NCBI GenBank assembly: GCA_947568835.1
Contig: OX387605.1
Coordinates: 12,280,418 to 12,344,417 of the forward strand
Reading direction: 5' to 3'
DNA from: Protonemura montana
Taxonomy: Eukaryota > Arthropoda > Insecta > Plecoptera > Nemouridae
DNA length: 64,000 nucleotides
Made by a program: the position numbers and the translations under genes. Below are positions 11,864 through 25,207 of the stretch, piece after piece. The notes beneath the pieces were generated by a model. That model searched no databases. It saw only the letters and a list, made by a program, of their open reading frames with translations, and had not been told where the DNA came from. Every line of letters starts with the position of its first letter. The stretch's first letter is position 1.

Positions 11864-12948
11864 CCAGTTACCGACGCTGTACATTCTTAGTTTGTGCCGA
11901 GTTTTGTGTCTACCACTTCAAAGCCATCCTTAAGATGGATGTGGAGGCATTTTGCTCATACAAACTGTAATTTAAACTCTCGAATTCCAAAATGATAATT
12001 AGCAATCAACCAAGGTAATTAAAAACTACGTCTCAAGTGAGAACTTATGATCATGTACATAATTAATCGTATGCATGTTAAATTGAATGAATGTGTACAT
12101 AATGAATCGCATGAACGTGTTAATCTGCCATTGTGTCTATTAACTAGAAATTTTACACATTTTGCAGGTCTGGAGCGCCCTCCTCATATTTACTTGCGTT
12201 ATAAAATTGTTTTTATTTTCTAGGATTAGATTGTATAAATTTGACATTTAATAATGGCAAAAGTGCATGATTGTAAAAATGCATGCCTCAACTAATAATT
12301 AATTTTATTTTTCTATAATCTAGGAGCAGTGCGATGACAATTGTGTGAACGTGTTTCTTTTCAGAGTATTCGAGAGTGAGGAGGGTGGCGAGGAGGGGGG
12401 GCCGGCGTGTTTGTGTGAACTTGGTTGTATTTGTTTTTTATCAACCTGTTCATGCCAATATATCGGTCCCTTCTCCTTTAAACACCGGCTTGCACTCCGG
12501 TCCATCGATGTAAAGCAAGCACAGAAGAATGATAGAGATAACAAAAGTCATTGATGAATAAACAGAGTGATATAATGATTAGATAGAAACCCAGCATGTA
12601 CCCAAACAAAACAAACTGCACTGTCCTCAGCTCAATAAGGGTTTGGATTGGGAGACTTTAGGTAGTTTCTACTTTTTAATATGCACTGTAAACTTTGTCT
12701 TCGAATTAAACAAGCATTTAAGAACACGTGCCTAATTCATATTTCTAACTGAATAACTGATCCTCGATTCTCGGCGTGTCAGCTTCTTGGCTATGTTTGC
12801 TCCGAACATTCAGTGGTTGCTAAAACGCGAATATTGCTAGATTGTAAATCTAAATATAGCTGCCAGTAACCGGCCGCTGTTGAGTGAATACGCGGCCAGC
12901 CTACAGAGAGAGAGAGAGAGATAGAGACAAACTACTCCCCTCACTATT

Positions 12949-13020
12949 GCGACGTCACAGCAGCGACGCGACTGATGCACACGCAGCTGACAAAAGTCTG
13001 TTTGAATTCCTCCCGCTTGA
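12949..13020 (-). repeat. Inverted subterminal repeat near the right end of the P-type element
   Basis: The reverse complement reads TCAAGCGGGAGGAATTCAAA..., then CAGACTTTTGTCAGCTG, then GTGACGTCGC, in the same order as the two left-end units. A (GA)n microsatellite (12904-12923) lies just inside it. Confidence 0.7.
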
Positions 13021-13115
13021 CAGTTTAACCCTGAAACCACCGCTTTTCACAGTGGATCGCTAGATACCAGTAGGTGACGGAGCTACCGATCGCAGCGCAG
13101 CCAAACGGCGGCTTC

Positions 13116-13186
13116 CTCGGAAGGTATAGCTTTCACGCAGAGACCGTACCAATAACGTTGGAACTCTACCTATATGCACACTCAAC
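13116..13186 (-). repeat. Right terminal inverted repeat of the P-type element
   Basis: Reverse complement of the left end. It ends in CACTCAAC followed by the GGTATTAC flank. The inner part (AGCTTTCACGCAGAGACCG) is the sequence also found in the MITE at 62.7-63.2 kb. Confidence 0.85.
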
Positions 13187-14092
13187 GGTATTACTGCATA
13201 CTTCAATTGACTCACAAATTGCCATATTTATAAACATTCACAAATCACACGTATATAATTTAGTAATTTCTGTTTATCTACAAACACGTGTTAATCGCGC
13301 CATATTGTCGCAAATTACAACTTTAACAACTTTGAAAACAATCAAATAATAAATCAAATCAGCAACAATTTGTCAGAGTCGATGGACTTTTGAATGTTGC
13401 TCGAAAACACCATAATTTTTATTTGAATTTGGTTGAACCGTTCCAATAGGCTTTGACAGAAATCAACTTGAAATACACCTATTTGACTTCTTTCCTCGAT
13501 AATTCGGAGAAACTTTAACTGTTCTTTCTGCGTTTAAGTAAGTTGCGTAATTTTTAATCAATTTGATAAGCATGTATAATGTTGTCTGATTATTACAAAT
13601 CTGAAGAAAAATTTACGCATTTAATATCAGTGGGTCGTTTGGTTTGTACTTAGGTAGGTACCTACTATAACAGTTACCTGATACCTATTTTTCCTTGCAG
13701 GAGCGGTGGCATTCTGTAGAAAATAACTGGTGATGAATAACTCTCAGCGTCAGGCAATGAATACAGACATGGGTCAAACACGCGTAAGACAATCCACAAA
13801 TCTTAATTTTTAGCGTTTGGTATGTAGAAGCAGCTTGCTGCTCTAGATTTGTCTGGTTATTACTACCTTTTGTCAAGCCCTTCTGTATAAAGCAAGAAAA
13901 TTGTAATGTCATAATTGTTATTCTTGTCAATACTATTGCTATCTGGAGGAAATAATGTATTTCTTTCCAATTGTTCTAGCAGGTCAGAACCATTACAAAT
14001 AAGTTTATTATTGTTCATTATTGTATTCAATATTTCACTAACAATGTATTATTGTTTCAATTATTCATGTAAAATCATTCTTATATGTTTAG

Positions 14093-17000
14093 TCAAAACA
14101 GCGCAGCAGTGTGGCAGAAGCAGACTCTGTGCGCTTGGCCCAGGCTAAGCTGCTCGGTGCTGAACTTGGGACGCAGGCTGGCACCATTGAAGTTGTTTGT
14201 GATACCCTCCGCGCAGAGGTGGGAAACGGAAACTACTTAGCAGTAATGCTACTAGATTTTAGACTCAAAACTTGGCTGAATCATTGATGTTATTTTTGCA
14301 TTAAACATTTTGGCAGAACTATGAGCAAAAATTGCTAACAATGGGAAATGGTTTGAAAACTTTTCCACTTGTATAATATGAAATGAATTAAAAATTAGTT
14401 AAACTAATTAGTAATAAGTACATTACATAAATTAGCATTCAACAATTACGCTAGCACAATAAGTACCGAAGTAAAGAAGAGACACCAAATTGGTGTCTTA
14501 TGTTGGACAAAAAGATACGGTTTAATTTGCGGTTTCAGGCACAGAAAAAGCAGAAAGCATATGAGTTTGCGGCTGCGGAACGGACCAAGCAGGAAGCTTT
14601 GATTACGAAGATAATACAAAGCCGTGAGCAGATGGAGCAGGACCTTGAGACTCAGGAGCAAGCCCAGCAGGCTCTCATTGCCAAGGTTTCTATTTTTTTT
14701 GTAAAAAACACTTTCTCGCCACCATGGATTTGCCGCTTTTCGGCATTTCTTTGAGGATTTGCAGATGCAACTGATTCTTTGACAGTAAGTGTGGTTCCCT
14801 GGGTCTGAAGATAATCATCATTAAATCATTTAAATGAATCAAAACTTCCTTTTTGATCTGTTGTTTTCATTCTTCAGGTCAAACAAAAGTCCTTGAGACC
14901 TGTTTTTTTTTCACCAACTACTGTGCAAGAAAATTACTTTCAAGATATGTTCACAAAGATCTGCTTAGCATTATTCATCTGTAATTTTTTTTTTTAGTAA
15001 AAAAAAAGTTAAACCACAGTGTAATCAGCATTTCGGTCTACATTTTCTCCTCGTTTAAATTGATACCACGAAATTGTCCTTAAAATTTGGTGCCTACTAA
15101 TCGAGCACATTCTTTCGTTTTGTACCACTAAGTGAACATTGGTAATTAGTGCATTCACAACCACCTGCCATGCAAATCATTATATGAGTATTCGGCTTTA
15201 AGATCTAAGTTTCAAGTTGTATACACCGTACTTGCTAACAGGTGGAACTGGCCCGACAAAACACCGAGGCGTTGGCCGCCCTGTACAATCTAGTATCCAC
15301 GGCAATCGAGGCGGAGGCTTCCATGCATCACCATGCTCAAATGCACTGGGATGGGCGTGCTGCGGAGGCTGCACAGCTTCGCTCCGCGCTCCAAGCTTTT
15401 AAGCACAACTTCACAGCCGAGTGCGAACAGCTGCGGCAGCTTGGTCAGTAATGACTTACTCTGGACAAACCCATGCCAGCAACCAATTATATTGCATAGC
15501 TTAATAATAATCACTTAATATATCATTCATCCATGACCAAACAAATCAGTTTTGGATTTTAGAACAGCTTATAAGTCCTTTTTTCTCCTACCTTATTTCT
15601 TTGTCACAACATTCAAAAAGTTGCACCATTGGGTCAACATGTTCAGTCAGAGTAATCAGAAGACCAGCGTTAGTATTCAACTTGGAACTTAAGTGATAAA
15701 CGAGCCTCCTATACGAGGTACCATTGGTGACCACCTGCTCTTACGGCTGTACTTTTAAATAAACCACTGCAATTAAAAACATATGACTCAAAGTATTGGT
15801 ACATGTAAATCAATGACTGAGGTTAGCGCATAAGTAAATTAATTGAACATAAACAAGTCTTTAGTGCAAGTTATCTGTGAGAAATAACAAAATACACTTT
15901 TTTAACACTTGAAATGATGTTGAACCAATCTTCAATCATGTTATCACTGTAATCTCTGCCCCATCACAAACTTTCCCATTCATCCCCATCTCCGGTACAG
16001 GTAGTTCACACAACACGAATTTAACCAGAGTAATGTAGATAAACAAAATCGTTTGGGGCAACAATAAACTTGACCTATGATATTTGTGCAGCCGCCGAAG
16101 AGCGTTCTGCGGCGCTATCCCAGGCGCGCAAGTGCGCGGAACTCGAGTCCGAGACGGCATACCAGGCAAGGCAAATGGCGCAGACTTTGGCCAAAAATCA
16201 GAGCCGCAATCTAAAGCTGGTGTCTGCCCTGGCTGCAGACAAAGCGGCCGTTGCTGCGACCCTTGCAAGTATGGACGAGCAACAATGCGCAAACCAGTCC
16301 GCTATTGTTCACCTACGCGATGCCATCAACAGCGCCAAAGCAGAGGAGCAGCGGCTCCTGGCTCAGTTGGCGGCGATTGAAAAAATCGGACGGGAGTTTC
16401 AGGTAGGTTTAGCCATGTCAGAGTAATACTACTGCAAAGGCATGAGGCACACTAGTGCCATTTTAATCCAAGGAACATTATTCTACTCTATGGGTAAAAG
16501 GTGACATAGCTGAAATGTCGTGCAACTACGGAACGATTTGGCCTATTGGAAACACTGGTTCACCAAAGTTAAGCAACACTGCGCTGGATCAGGTATTGGA
16601 TGGGTGACCTGTTCTGTTTGGGAAAGAGGTAGGACAGCAACATCATTAAAACTAAGTTTAGTTAACAATATCTCGACAGCATGGATTTTTGGAGGAATCC
16701 TGCTGTTTGCATTGTACCGTCTTTCAGTTGGGCTATAAGTAGGCTACGAGCTAGCTCCGGGTTTCCCCTCTTCTAGACTAGGTTCATCACAATCTTCATC
16801 ATCATCCACTCATTCACCTATGCCATTAGACCAGTGACACATGACCCGTTGTCAAAACGGTGCCTTTTTAAACTCCACTAATTCATCACATCAATTAAAC
16901 AGTCAACTCTCTGCATCTTTTGCAACCAGCTTTGTTGACAAGCTTTAGTAAGTTATGTTCCTTCTTTCCTCTCTTTAAATTATAAATTTATAATTTTGTT

Positions 17001-20000
17001 ATAAATTTGGTAGATTCGAGGTAGACAATTTGGGAAGAAAGAAAGGAAAGAAAATAAAATGAATGCAAAATTACTTTTTTTCCAATTACTACATTTTTCA
17101 GTAAATTTTTTCAGTTTTTCAGTATTTTTTTACTATATTTCAGAATTTACATAGTTACTGCTAAAGAATTAAATTTTGCCATAGCCGCAACAGGAGTCGG
17201 TTTCCGCACATTATTAGATATTGATATCTGTAAGATGAATATTAATTCTGGGGGTCTGGCTATTTAAAAATATTATACATATTTGTCTTGTGTTGATTTT
17301 TTATTATTATGCAATAAGTTCCAGTTAAGTATTGAATGACAGAGATTTACACATAACGACAGCTATGTGTCAAGGCGTTAATGAAAAGGAAGGTAATGGA
17401 AGGACGATGAGAATGGTCCTTGTTACATTTTCATACACATAACTTCAGACAAGACAGCCTGATTATTGAAATTGTAGTAACCAAGAGTGGAAATTAAGGG
17501 TAACGCAAGCCTTGCTTGGGCTTGACCCTATATGACCCTATATCTATGACCCTATATTTATGTTCCTTTTATGTTGTATGTTGTTGCTATATGTGATCCA
17601 ATAGCTTGATAGCTAAATAAAATATATTAATTCATGATAGAGCCACAGAAAATAGCAAACATTGTGACATAGCATATCCCGGCTCTCTTTACGCCTCTTG
17701 CAGAGGCTGACTGCGCTGTTCGAGGCCGGGCAGTCGGTGCTGGCTCAGACTAAGAGCCGGTTGCGTACTGAGCGCGCCGAAGTGGACGCACTCACATCCA
17801 AGCTGCAAGATGTGGATCGGGCAGCGAGCGCCGCCACGCAGGAATCTGCTGTCGCCACCCAGCAGGCTGCCGAATGGCGCGTAGCAGTTGAGCAGGCCGA
17901 GCGAGAACTGCGCTCAGCAGAGCAGCAGCTGCACGACAAGGAGGCTCAGTACGACGCTGAGGATAGGCGTACCACCCAAAGGATACAAGAGAAGGAGGCA
18001 GCAGTGCTGGAGGTGGTTGCCAAGGTAGGTACATGTGCAATGTTAGATTTTGATTGGTAATCTTGTTCTAAAGTGCACGAAGAGTTGGTCGTTTAGTGGA
18101 TTTTCTTCTTCTGAAGATATGAAAACAAATACAGCTGATAGTATGTAAAGTAAGCAATGACGTTTTTCTACAAGTTGAATATGCATTCCAGCATTTTTTT
18201 GCCTTTCATTTGGCTTTTTCTAGTTTATGCTTCCAACATCCTTTTTTTTGCTTTAGGCAAAATGGCATACATTATAACATTGTTATTTTGAAAGAATTAA
18301 CGTCATCTCATAGGGAGATTATCTTTACTCTCGCAGCATAATACACGTGATGCTTTTTAATGGATGCACTGAAAGTTGTCATCATTTTGCTTTCAATAAC
18401 ACGTTTTATTCTCAACTATGCAAAACTTACCTGTGTTTAAGATGAACAAGCATTTTGCTGTCCTAAAGAAAATATTCCAAAAGTATGACATTGACCGGCG
18501 GCGTTTGTGGTTGACTCTCTTTAGCGTGCCGAGGAGGAAAAGCTGGTTTGCCAGCTAAACAAGGAAGAGTCTGCTCTAGACGAGCTTCTTGCAAATTTTT
18601 CTGGAGTCACCTCCTCTCGGGAAGCAGTGGAGGCAGCTCGGGCGCAGAAGACTGCAGAATGCAACCAGCTCCAAGAAACTCTTCTCAACAAAAAGGTCGG
18701 TACATTCTAAAATCATGGTTAGAAGAATCATGGAAAGTTAGTTGGAATTTGTGGTGTTTTGACAACAGGCCTTGTGGTACTGGTTTTATGGCGTCTGTGA
18801 ATTAGCAGTTGATGATAATGACTAATGAGCCTTGTCTTGTCTAGAAGAGAGGACGGAAAGGGGACTACCAGCCTTATGTCCCTTCCAAAATAGTGTACAA
18901 CTTGTACCTACTACATGAATTTTTAAGAAATCATTCTGTTTGCTGTCAAGAGGTTGAGGTTGCAAGGCAAGTTAAGTAGTTATGCTAACTTCAGTCCCCC
19001 CCAACCTCTCTCCTGAAGTTTTGGAGTTGCATCACATGGCTAGATAATTTTTGTGCTATGGCACAAAATCTTTAGAGCTTGGAGTGTTCACAACCAGACA
19101 AAAAGAGCAGGTGTCTTTTGAGTCGCATTTAGATGTTTGCTCACTACTGCCCAATAAAGCTCAGTGTGATGTTGTGGAGATCGTGATGCTTGTTTACCTT
19201 GCAGGCGAGTCTATCTAGTGCAGTGACAGAGAAAGCCAAATGCACCTTGAGCTTGGATGCGGCAGAGACGGAGCAGAAGACTATGCAGACTGCGCATGCC
19301 GCACAGGCCGGTCTGCTGTCCACAGCGCAGGAATCCCTGCGCGTGTCCAACAAAGACAGACACAATCTTGGTGAACGGCTGGCTGCGTTACAGGTAGGTA
19401 GAGCATTTCAGGTGTGTGGTGCCACAGGCATCATTTTAATTCACTATCAAAAGATTTACAGTATTTTTTGTTTTTTAAGTACTACATAGCACAAAACGGA
19501 AATTTTTTGTAGGCAATTTATATTGAATGTAATGTATTGACACTTTTGACAACTATTTACCTAAATCTTGTTGAGATGGAATTAAAAACGCAACAAAATG
19601 ATCCCTGCAGACACTGCAATTGGAGCAGTGTGCCCACGAAGACGAATTGGAATCGAAAATGTCATCTGTGCTGTCTGCCAATGTGACGCTGAAGTCTGAG
19701 CTGGTGGCCCTTGAGCAGCGCAAAGCAGATGGCGAGTCAGCCCTCGGGCAGAGACAGGCACGGCTTGTGGAGGAACAAGCAAGCCAGGCACAGCTTGTGC
19801 TGGCGATGGAGGCTGCTTCCAAGGGGCGGCAGACCGTGATTGCAGCACTTGAGGAGGTTCAGGTCGAAATCAGGGTGCTGGCTAAAGAGAAGGAAAAGGA
19901 TGCCTATGCCTTGCAGACAGCCAAAGACGATCTTCAGGCAAAGGATGAGGATGTGAGGCTATGGGAATTGATTTAATCCTGCCTTAAGGTATGGTTTTGG

Positions 20001-23000
20001 AGAGGGGAGGGAAGGGCACAGATGCGTGTTTTACTAGATACTCGAAAAATAGATGGCCATTTATTATTCCATCAATATTTTCAAGTTTCTGGTAAGTTGC
20101 ACACTCTCTTTTTCTTTTTCCCTCCCATACCAATAAACCAGCCTTTTTGGCACTGTAACTTATTTACAACAAATTAAATAAACAAAGATGAATTCTATTT
20201 TTATTTACCTGGAGAAAAAGGCCCATAGTACGAGAAAAATAAACTGATCACAGCTAAGATATTAGACTTGTTAAAATTTTGGACTACTGGATTTTTGTAT
20301 TGATTATTTAGTTTTTAAAAAGATTTTTTTATTCATTATTTACTATACCTTATTTTTCCAGGTCTTGTTTTATATTAATTATATTGAAGCTCAAGCTTTA
20401 AAATAGCAAATTCAGTCACCAAACTTACACGTATCTGTTTTTAGATGGGCTCCGTACAAGCTGAGCTGAGTCAATTGCGAGTCAAGGTCTCCGAAGGGGA
20501 AGATTTGATGGCAGCGATCCAGACGCGCCGTTTTGAGCTGGACCAGCGACACCAGCGCTGTGCGGATGTTGGCGCAAGGTTGCAAGTCGAGTTAGCAAGC
20601 GCTAAGGCCGCTGAGCAAGACGTTGCCAACCAACTGGCAGTTGCCGAAGCAGATTCCCTAATGGAAGAGGTGGGGTCTTGAACTAAATGTTTTATTAAGT
20701 TGGTAATGAAGGGGTGAAGCTGTTGCCATGACATGCCATTCTATGGCAGGACATGTCTTAAGGTCTATTCTCAACAAGCGCAAGTGGTGTAACGCGGAAG
20801 GAAATCAACCTTAAATTTTAAATGAATGTACACAAATAATCTGAAGTAACTTTAAGAATTTACCAAGGCAAGGGCAAGGAAAAAGATGTAGTTCAATTGA
20901 AATTTTTCATTTGCTTACGACCTCTCAAGTAACCGTCAGTGACAAAGTCAAACAACCACAATTGCCATCACGCCAAGGCCATGCGTCTTTGTGAAAGTCA
21001 CATTGTTTTTGAAAATTTCAGAACAAAATGTGTAGAGTGATGCCATCGACATTTTGCTTCCATTTTGATCCGTGCTACGTTCCATTGTGGGCACTTGCTA
21101 ATATCATTCCTTTTTTCTTGCAACTTGCATTTTGGCACCGTCCATCATCTGCTTCTACTTGCCTTTGTTGATGGTAGGTCTTCTAGTTACCATTGAAAAT
21201 TGTGGGATATAATGATTACCAAATAAGATAGTGGTTCGATAAGACCCCGCCATTCCAGCGAGCGAATGCGGAACTCCGTGCAGGAGAGCAGCTGCAGAAG
21301 CTGGCTGTGCTGGCCAGTGCACTAGACCTTGCAATGGCACAGGAGCGTACCAGCGTAGACGCACGCGCCTTACAGCTGGCCAGCGCCACAAAGAAAGCAG
21401 CCATCACATCGTCCCAGCGTTCCGACTCCCGGCGCAGTTTTGAAGCCGACATCGAGCGCTTTCAGGTCACAAGCATCCGGCTTAAACGGTCGCAACGAGT
21501 AGCCAAAGCTCGTGTGCGAAAGCTGGAAAAGGCAATCGCTGGAGTCGACGAGAAGAAACAGGTACGTTAGTCGTTGGTCTCATGTGCTATCTGGTTGCTA
21601 AACTTAATTGCCTAGTGAATTTCTTGAAGATGCATTCTGCTTATTTGAGCTGATAGGTTTTGAAGAGTTCGGTTGTATTTCTTAGTATTCATGACCAGTA
21701 GTTCCATAATTAAATTTAGCTTGGAACAGTTTTGTAAATTCTAATAATTTAACCATTCTCAACAACTTCTTACAATTCTAAGCACTTCTAAGCTGATTCC
21801 TCGCTAACGATTTTTTTTAGGCCTCGATGCAGCGTCAGGAGGAAAACGCCAAACTGGTGAAGGAGATAGCATCTAGCCAAGATAAGCTGGTACAGCAGAA
21901 AGCAGCCCTGGTACGTACAACAGCTTTATTGGGCACCCAGCCATGTTGAATCCAATTCTTTTTTTAGCTCATCATTTTTATAATTACCTGTAATGGTAAA
22001 TACACATAAATCTATAAATCGTATATTAGCCATCTATATGACATTTTATATTTGAGCATAATTGCAATTTTATTTTGGCTTAAAAGTGATCTCTTCATTG
22101 AAATTGCTTTGTTACTTGAAAAGTAAAATCATGTCCTTCCTTCTCTCTAATCATGGCTTTGGCTTGCAGGCTAATGAGCTTAAATTCTTGGAGAACCTGC
22201 ACTTTAAGAGGAACGCAGAAAAGCGAGCTCTCAGACTGGAAGTTCGGAATGCAGAAATGTCCGTAAATAACCTGTTGGTGGTACGTTTAACTCTAATTCT
22301 AGCTCCTAAAATATCATCTAGTAAAAAGTTTAAAAGGGACCTTCCTTTGATGAGAAAAAAGTTTAGGGATGCTGTGGAGAATCATGATAAGTCATCACAG
22401 TCATGATCATGATAACCGTCATGATAAGTAAAAAAGAAATTGCAAACAAATTCTCAAGTACAGATCTGCAAACAAATGCTCTCATTAGAAGATGTTACAT
22501 ACTTTCTCACCGGCATATCGGAATGGTAGAAAGATGTGTTTGCAATGTGACATTTGAAATGTGGGCTTTGTTTCCAGGAGGCAGGCCAGACACCCAAGAG
22601 CTGTTTGAAAAGTCCCAAGAGTCCGGTCAGCCCTTCTTCGGAGAACAAGCGAGTGACGTTTAGCTCGCAGTCTGAGGTCAAGACAGACTCGCAGTTCATC
22701 CAGGTATAATAATAATAATAACGATAATATCTTTATTTGTCCAGAATTGATCATTTTACATAATATTGGATAAGTCGTCTTTGTCGTTAAAATATTCTGT
22801 CACATTATAAAAACACTTTCCAAGTAAGTATTGTTTTAAAATATTCTTAAAATTTACCTAGGTACTCAGTATAAACCTACCCAGTGTAATTTACTGGTCA
22901 AGTACTATTAAACTTTTTCTGGTTAGGTCAATTAGTTAATACGTGGCACTCATCAACGTATATGACTTTAATCCCTCCAATCTTTCCGAACTAAGTATGA

Positions 23001-24032
23001 ATCACTCATCCATACTCGACCCAATGTTGTGTTTGTGAATTTCGGTAACATTTTTCTAAATAGGGTTCCAAGCATGCTAAACTGTTAAGCCTCAAATAGC
23101 TTCCTTCTCATTCTTATAGAATGATATATGCAAAAATAATGATTATGTATATGTTTACCGCTAGTTAATACATACCTTTTTCCCTTTGGTAAAATTTTAT
23201 TAAAACGAGATGTAACTGAGTTACGAACTACTGAAACACAGTTTCAGTTTGCAGTTTTAATTATTTATATTTTGCTCGCATAACACTATAGGATTTGATT
23301 TAGGGGGTTTAACGACGCACAGTATTAACAACAGATTACAGGATTTGAGCTCGACAGTGCAGCATTAATTCGAATGACCAATCAAGCTTGTTAATTTTTG
23401 TCATATTAATCATAGTCATAACTATAAGCAAAAAGCTCGCCTAGGCTTTCCTTATCAACAAGAAATGTAGAATTTTTTTAAGACTTATTCAGTCTGGCAA
23501 CACTTGTGATTCTGGTGTGTCCCAATCCCATTTATTTCAGAAGGTGCCAACCAAACGAACGAGCAAGACTGCGAACAGTCAAACACCGAAGAAGGTGTGT
23601 ATTTATAATTATTCTATATTTTTAGAGCAGCATCTGTTTCACTGGAATAATCATTGAAATTGGTATTAGTGGTAATGGATTGTCGTAGCTATACCTTTAG
23701 TCACGAATCTCTTTAATCTAGCCCGTTTTTGTTATTTACGTGTATTCTCTTAGACAATTTGTTCATGAGTTATAGTAACAAAGAAGGTATATAACAAAAA
23801 TGCAAAAACTCTATGAATGTTTTTGTACCCACTAGGGCCCAATCCATGAAGCAGTTTTGTTTATGTGGAGGGACTCTATTTTTAGGCACGAGATGACTTT
23901 GAGAATAAAGCTGCTTCCCAGGAATCGCCAAAGAGACCGACAAAGAAGAGACCAGGCAAGAAGAGCATCTCGCCCAAGTCCAATCCGTTCGAATTACCAC
24001 AAATAATTGAGCACGACACTGTGGAGGTCTGA
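14093..24032 (+). CDS. Unrecognised long coiled-coil protein (15 exons, 5' end missing)
   Basis: Exons: 14093-14218, 14539-14685, 15242-15443, 16092-16402, 17704-18024, 18525-18695, 19205-19393, 19611-19952, 20445-20669, 21259-21561, 21821-21910, 22170-22280, 22578-22703, 23541-23594 and 23886-24032 (stop TGA). All borders are AG/GT. All joins are phase 0 except the third, which is phase 1 on both sides, giving 954 codons. Exons 1-12 encode a nearly continuous Ala/Gln/Glu/Leu-rich coiled coil with few prolines. Exon 13 has Ser-Pro sites (KSPKSPVSPSS) and KRVTF, a good match to the RVxF docking motif for protein phosphatase 1. Exons 14-15 are basic (TPKK, ESPKRPTKKRPGKKSISPKS). That plan suits a filamentous scaffold, perhaps nuclear or chromosomal; no family was recognised. 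The start codon is not located. A polyadenylation signal ATTAAA lies at 24118-24123. Confidence 0.75.
16531..16892 (+). mobile_element. 5S-rRNA-derived SINE (SINE3-type), diverged copy
   Basis: In an intron of the coiled-coil gene. The 5' part resembles 5S rRNA: AAGTTAAGCAACACTGCGCT, then TATTGGATGGGTGACC (internal promoter boxes A and C). The body holds GACAGCATGGATTTTTGGAG and the tail GCCATTAGACCAGTG...GTTGTCAAAACGGTG, all shared with the copy at 42103-42526. More diverged than that copy. Confidence 0.8.
18746..19020 (-). mobile_element. 5S-derived SINE, 5'-truncated minus-strand copy
   Basis: In an intron of the coiled-coil gene. Reads tail-first on the plus strand: TTTGACAACAGGCC, ACTGGTTTTATGGCGTC, then the body with GTCAAGAGGTTGA and CCAACCTCTCTCCTGAA. 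The 5S-like head is missing. Confidence 0.7.
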
Positions 24033-24289
24033 GAAGATCTTTGTTCAATGTTTTGTGAGTGCTTAGGCAAGGCTCTTCGTTGACAAAGAAAATTTGTAAT
24101 ACGGTTCTAGAATATTAATTAAATGTATATCTTAACAAGTTCAGGCAATGGCTGGACAAGAAATAACAGTTCGCTGAAAAGAATTTCTGGAGCCCTCTGA
24201 GATGTTCAATGTTTTGGGAGTGCGTAGGCAAAGATCTTCGTTGTCAAAGGAAATTTATGCTTAAATTTTAGAATATTAAAAATATATAT
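24024..24289 (+). repeat. Tandem duplication in the 3' UTR of the coiled-coil gene
   Basis: Copy 1 (24024-24129) and copy 2 (24190-24289) share TTCAATGTTTTG, GAGTGC, TAGGCAA, TCTTCGTTG and TAGAATATTAA in order. Copy 1 spans the stop codon region and the ATTAAA signal. Copy 2 is diverged and untranslated. Confidence 0.6.
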
Positions 24290-25207
24290 TTGGTACAAAC
24301 AATACCTCATTCATATAGTAAATCAGTACAAATAATCTGGTATATCTTTCGGTTCCTCAACATGTCTCGACTTGCTCGACTACAAAATAGCATTGAATCA
24401 TTGAACTGAAATGTTCGTCAGGCTCTCCCTGTTGTTACACTGTGTTTTGTACAGCAATAAACAGAATATATATCTATACACTTTTAGAAATGTATGGCAA
24501 TGGAATAATTTCTCACACCTTGTGTTCTTGGTGTACGTACGACATGATTCGTAATTTATTGCTTTTTGCACTTTTAGCATGCGAATATGTACCCAGTATA
24601 CAAATTGCAAAAATCGATCGAAAAAGGCTGGAAATGGTTCTAATTTGTACACTATTTCGGAGCATAACTAATTGTGACATTTACACTGCGATTCTATGGG
24701 GTTTCACTATAGAGAACTTTATCTAAAACTCGCTGGCAATTAAAGATTTTGACAAATTTCAAATGAGATCACAAGAGTGAATGAAAATAAAATCTTGCTT
24801 TTAGACAAGGCAAGGTCAAGAGTCTTGGTGTGTGATTAAGATGTTTTTCATAATATTTTGTGGAGATTTTTTTTATAAGTTTTGCACTCAGCGAAATGTT
24901 TTAACAAATTATTGACGGCAATCTTTTGACAGCTTACTTCAAAGGCTAGAGAAGATTTTATAAATTTAAACGGGATCACACAATTTCTTTCAGACAACAG
25001 GATCTTTCATAAAATAGATTGTATAATTATAATTATGAAATTAATTTTTTCAAGAAAATCAAAATACCACTTTGAAAGATAATATAGAACAAATAGAAAT
25101 GGGGAAGCAGAGAATTTTTCATTTTAAGAAACTAAATTTATGGTTAATGAAACCATATTTGAATACCTTTCAAGCATTTTTTAAAAATTAACCTATCTTA
25201 ACGACAG

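Larger units (their letters stand above)
8219..13194 (+). mobile_element. P-type DNA transposon, apparently complete
   Basis: Element body about 8227-13186, roughly 4.96 kb. Left flank CGTATTAC (8219-8226) and right flank GGTATTAC (13187-13194) match at 7 of 8 bases, fitting the 8-bp target duplication known for P elements. Terminal inverted repeats of about 75 bp start CGTTGAGTGTGCATATAGGT and include GTCTCTGCGTGAAAGCT; the right copy is 13116-13186. Inside the left end a unit of about 105 bp occurs twice in tandem (8347-8455 and 8465-8566), and one inverted copy lies near the right end (12949-13020). This is the subterminal repeat structure expected for transposase or host-factor binding. 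The interior carries one long THAP-transposase frame and a polyadenylation signal (AATAAA 12557-12562). The element sits about 0.9 kb upstream of the first exon seen of the coiled-coil gene. Confidence 0.88.
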
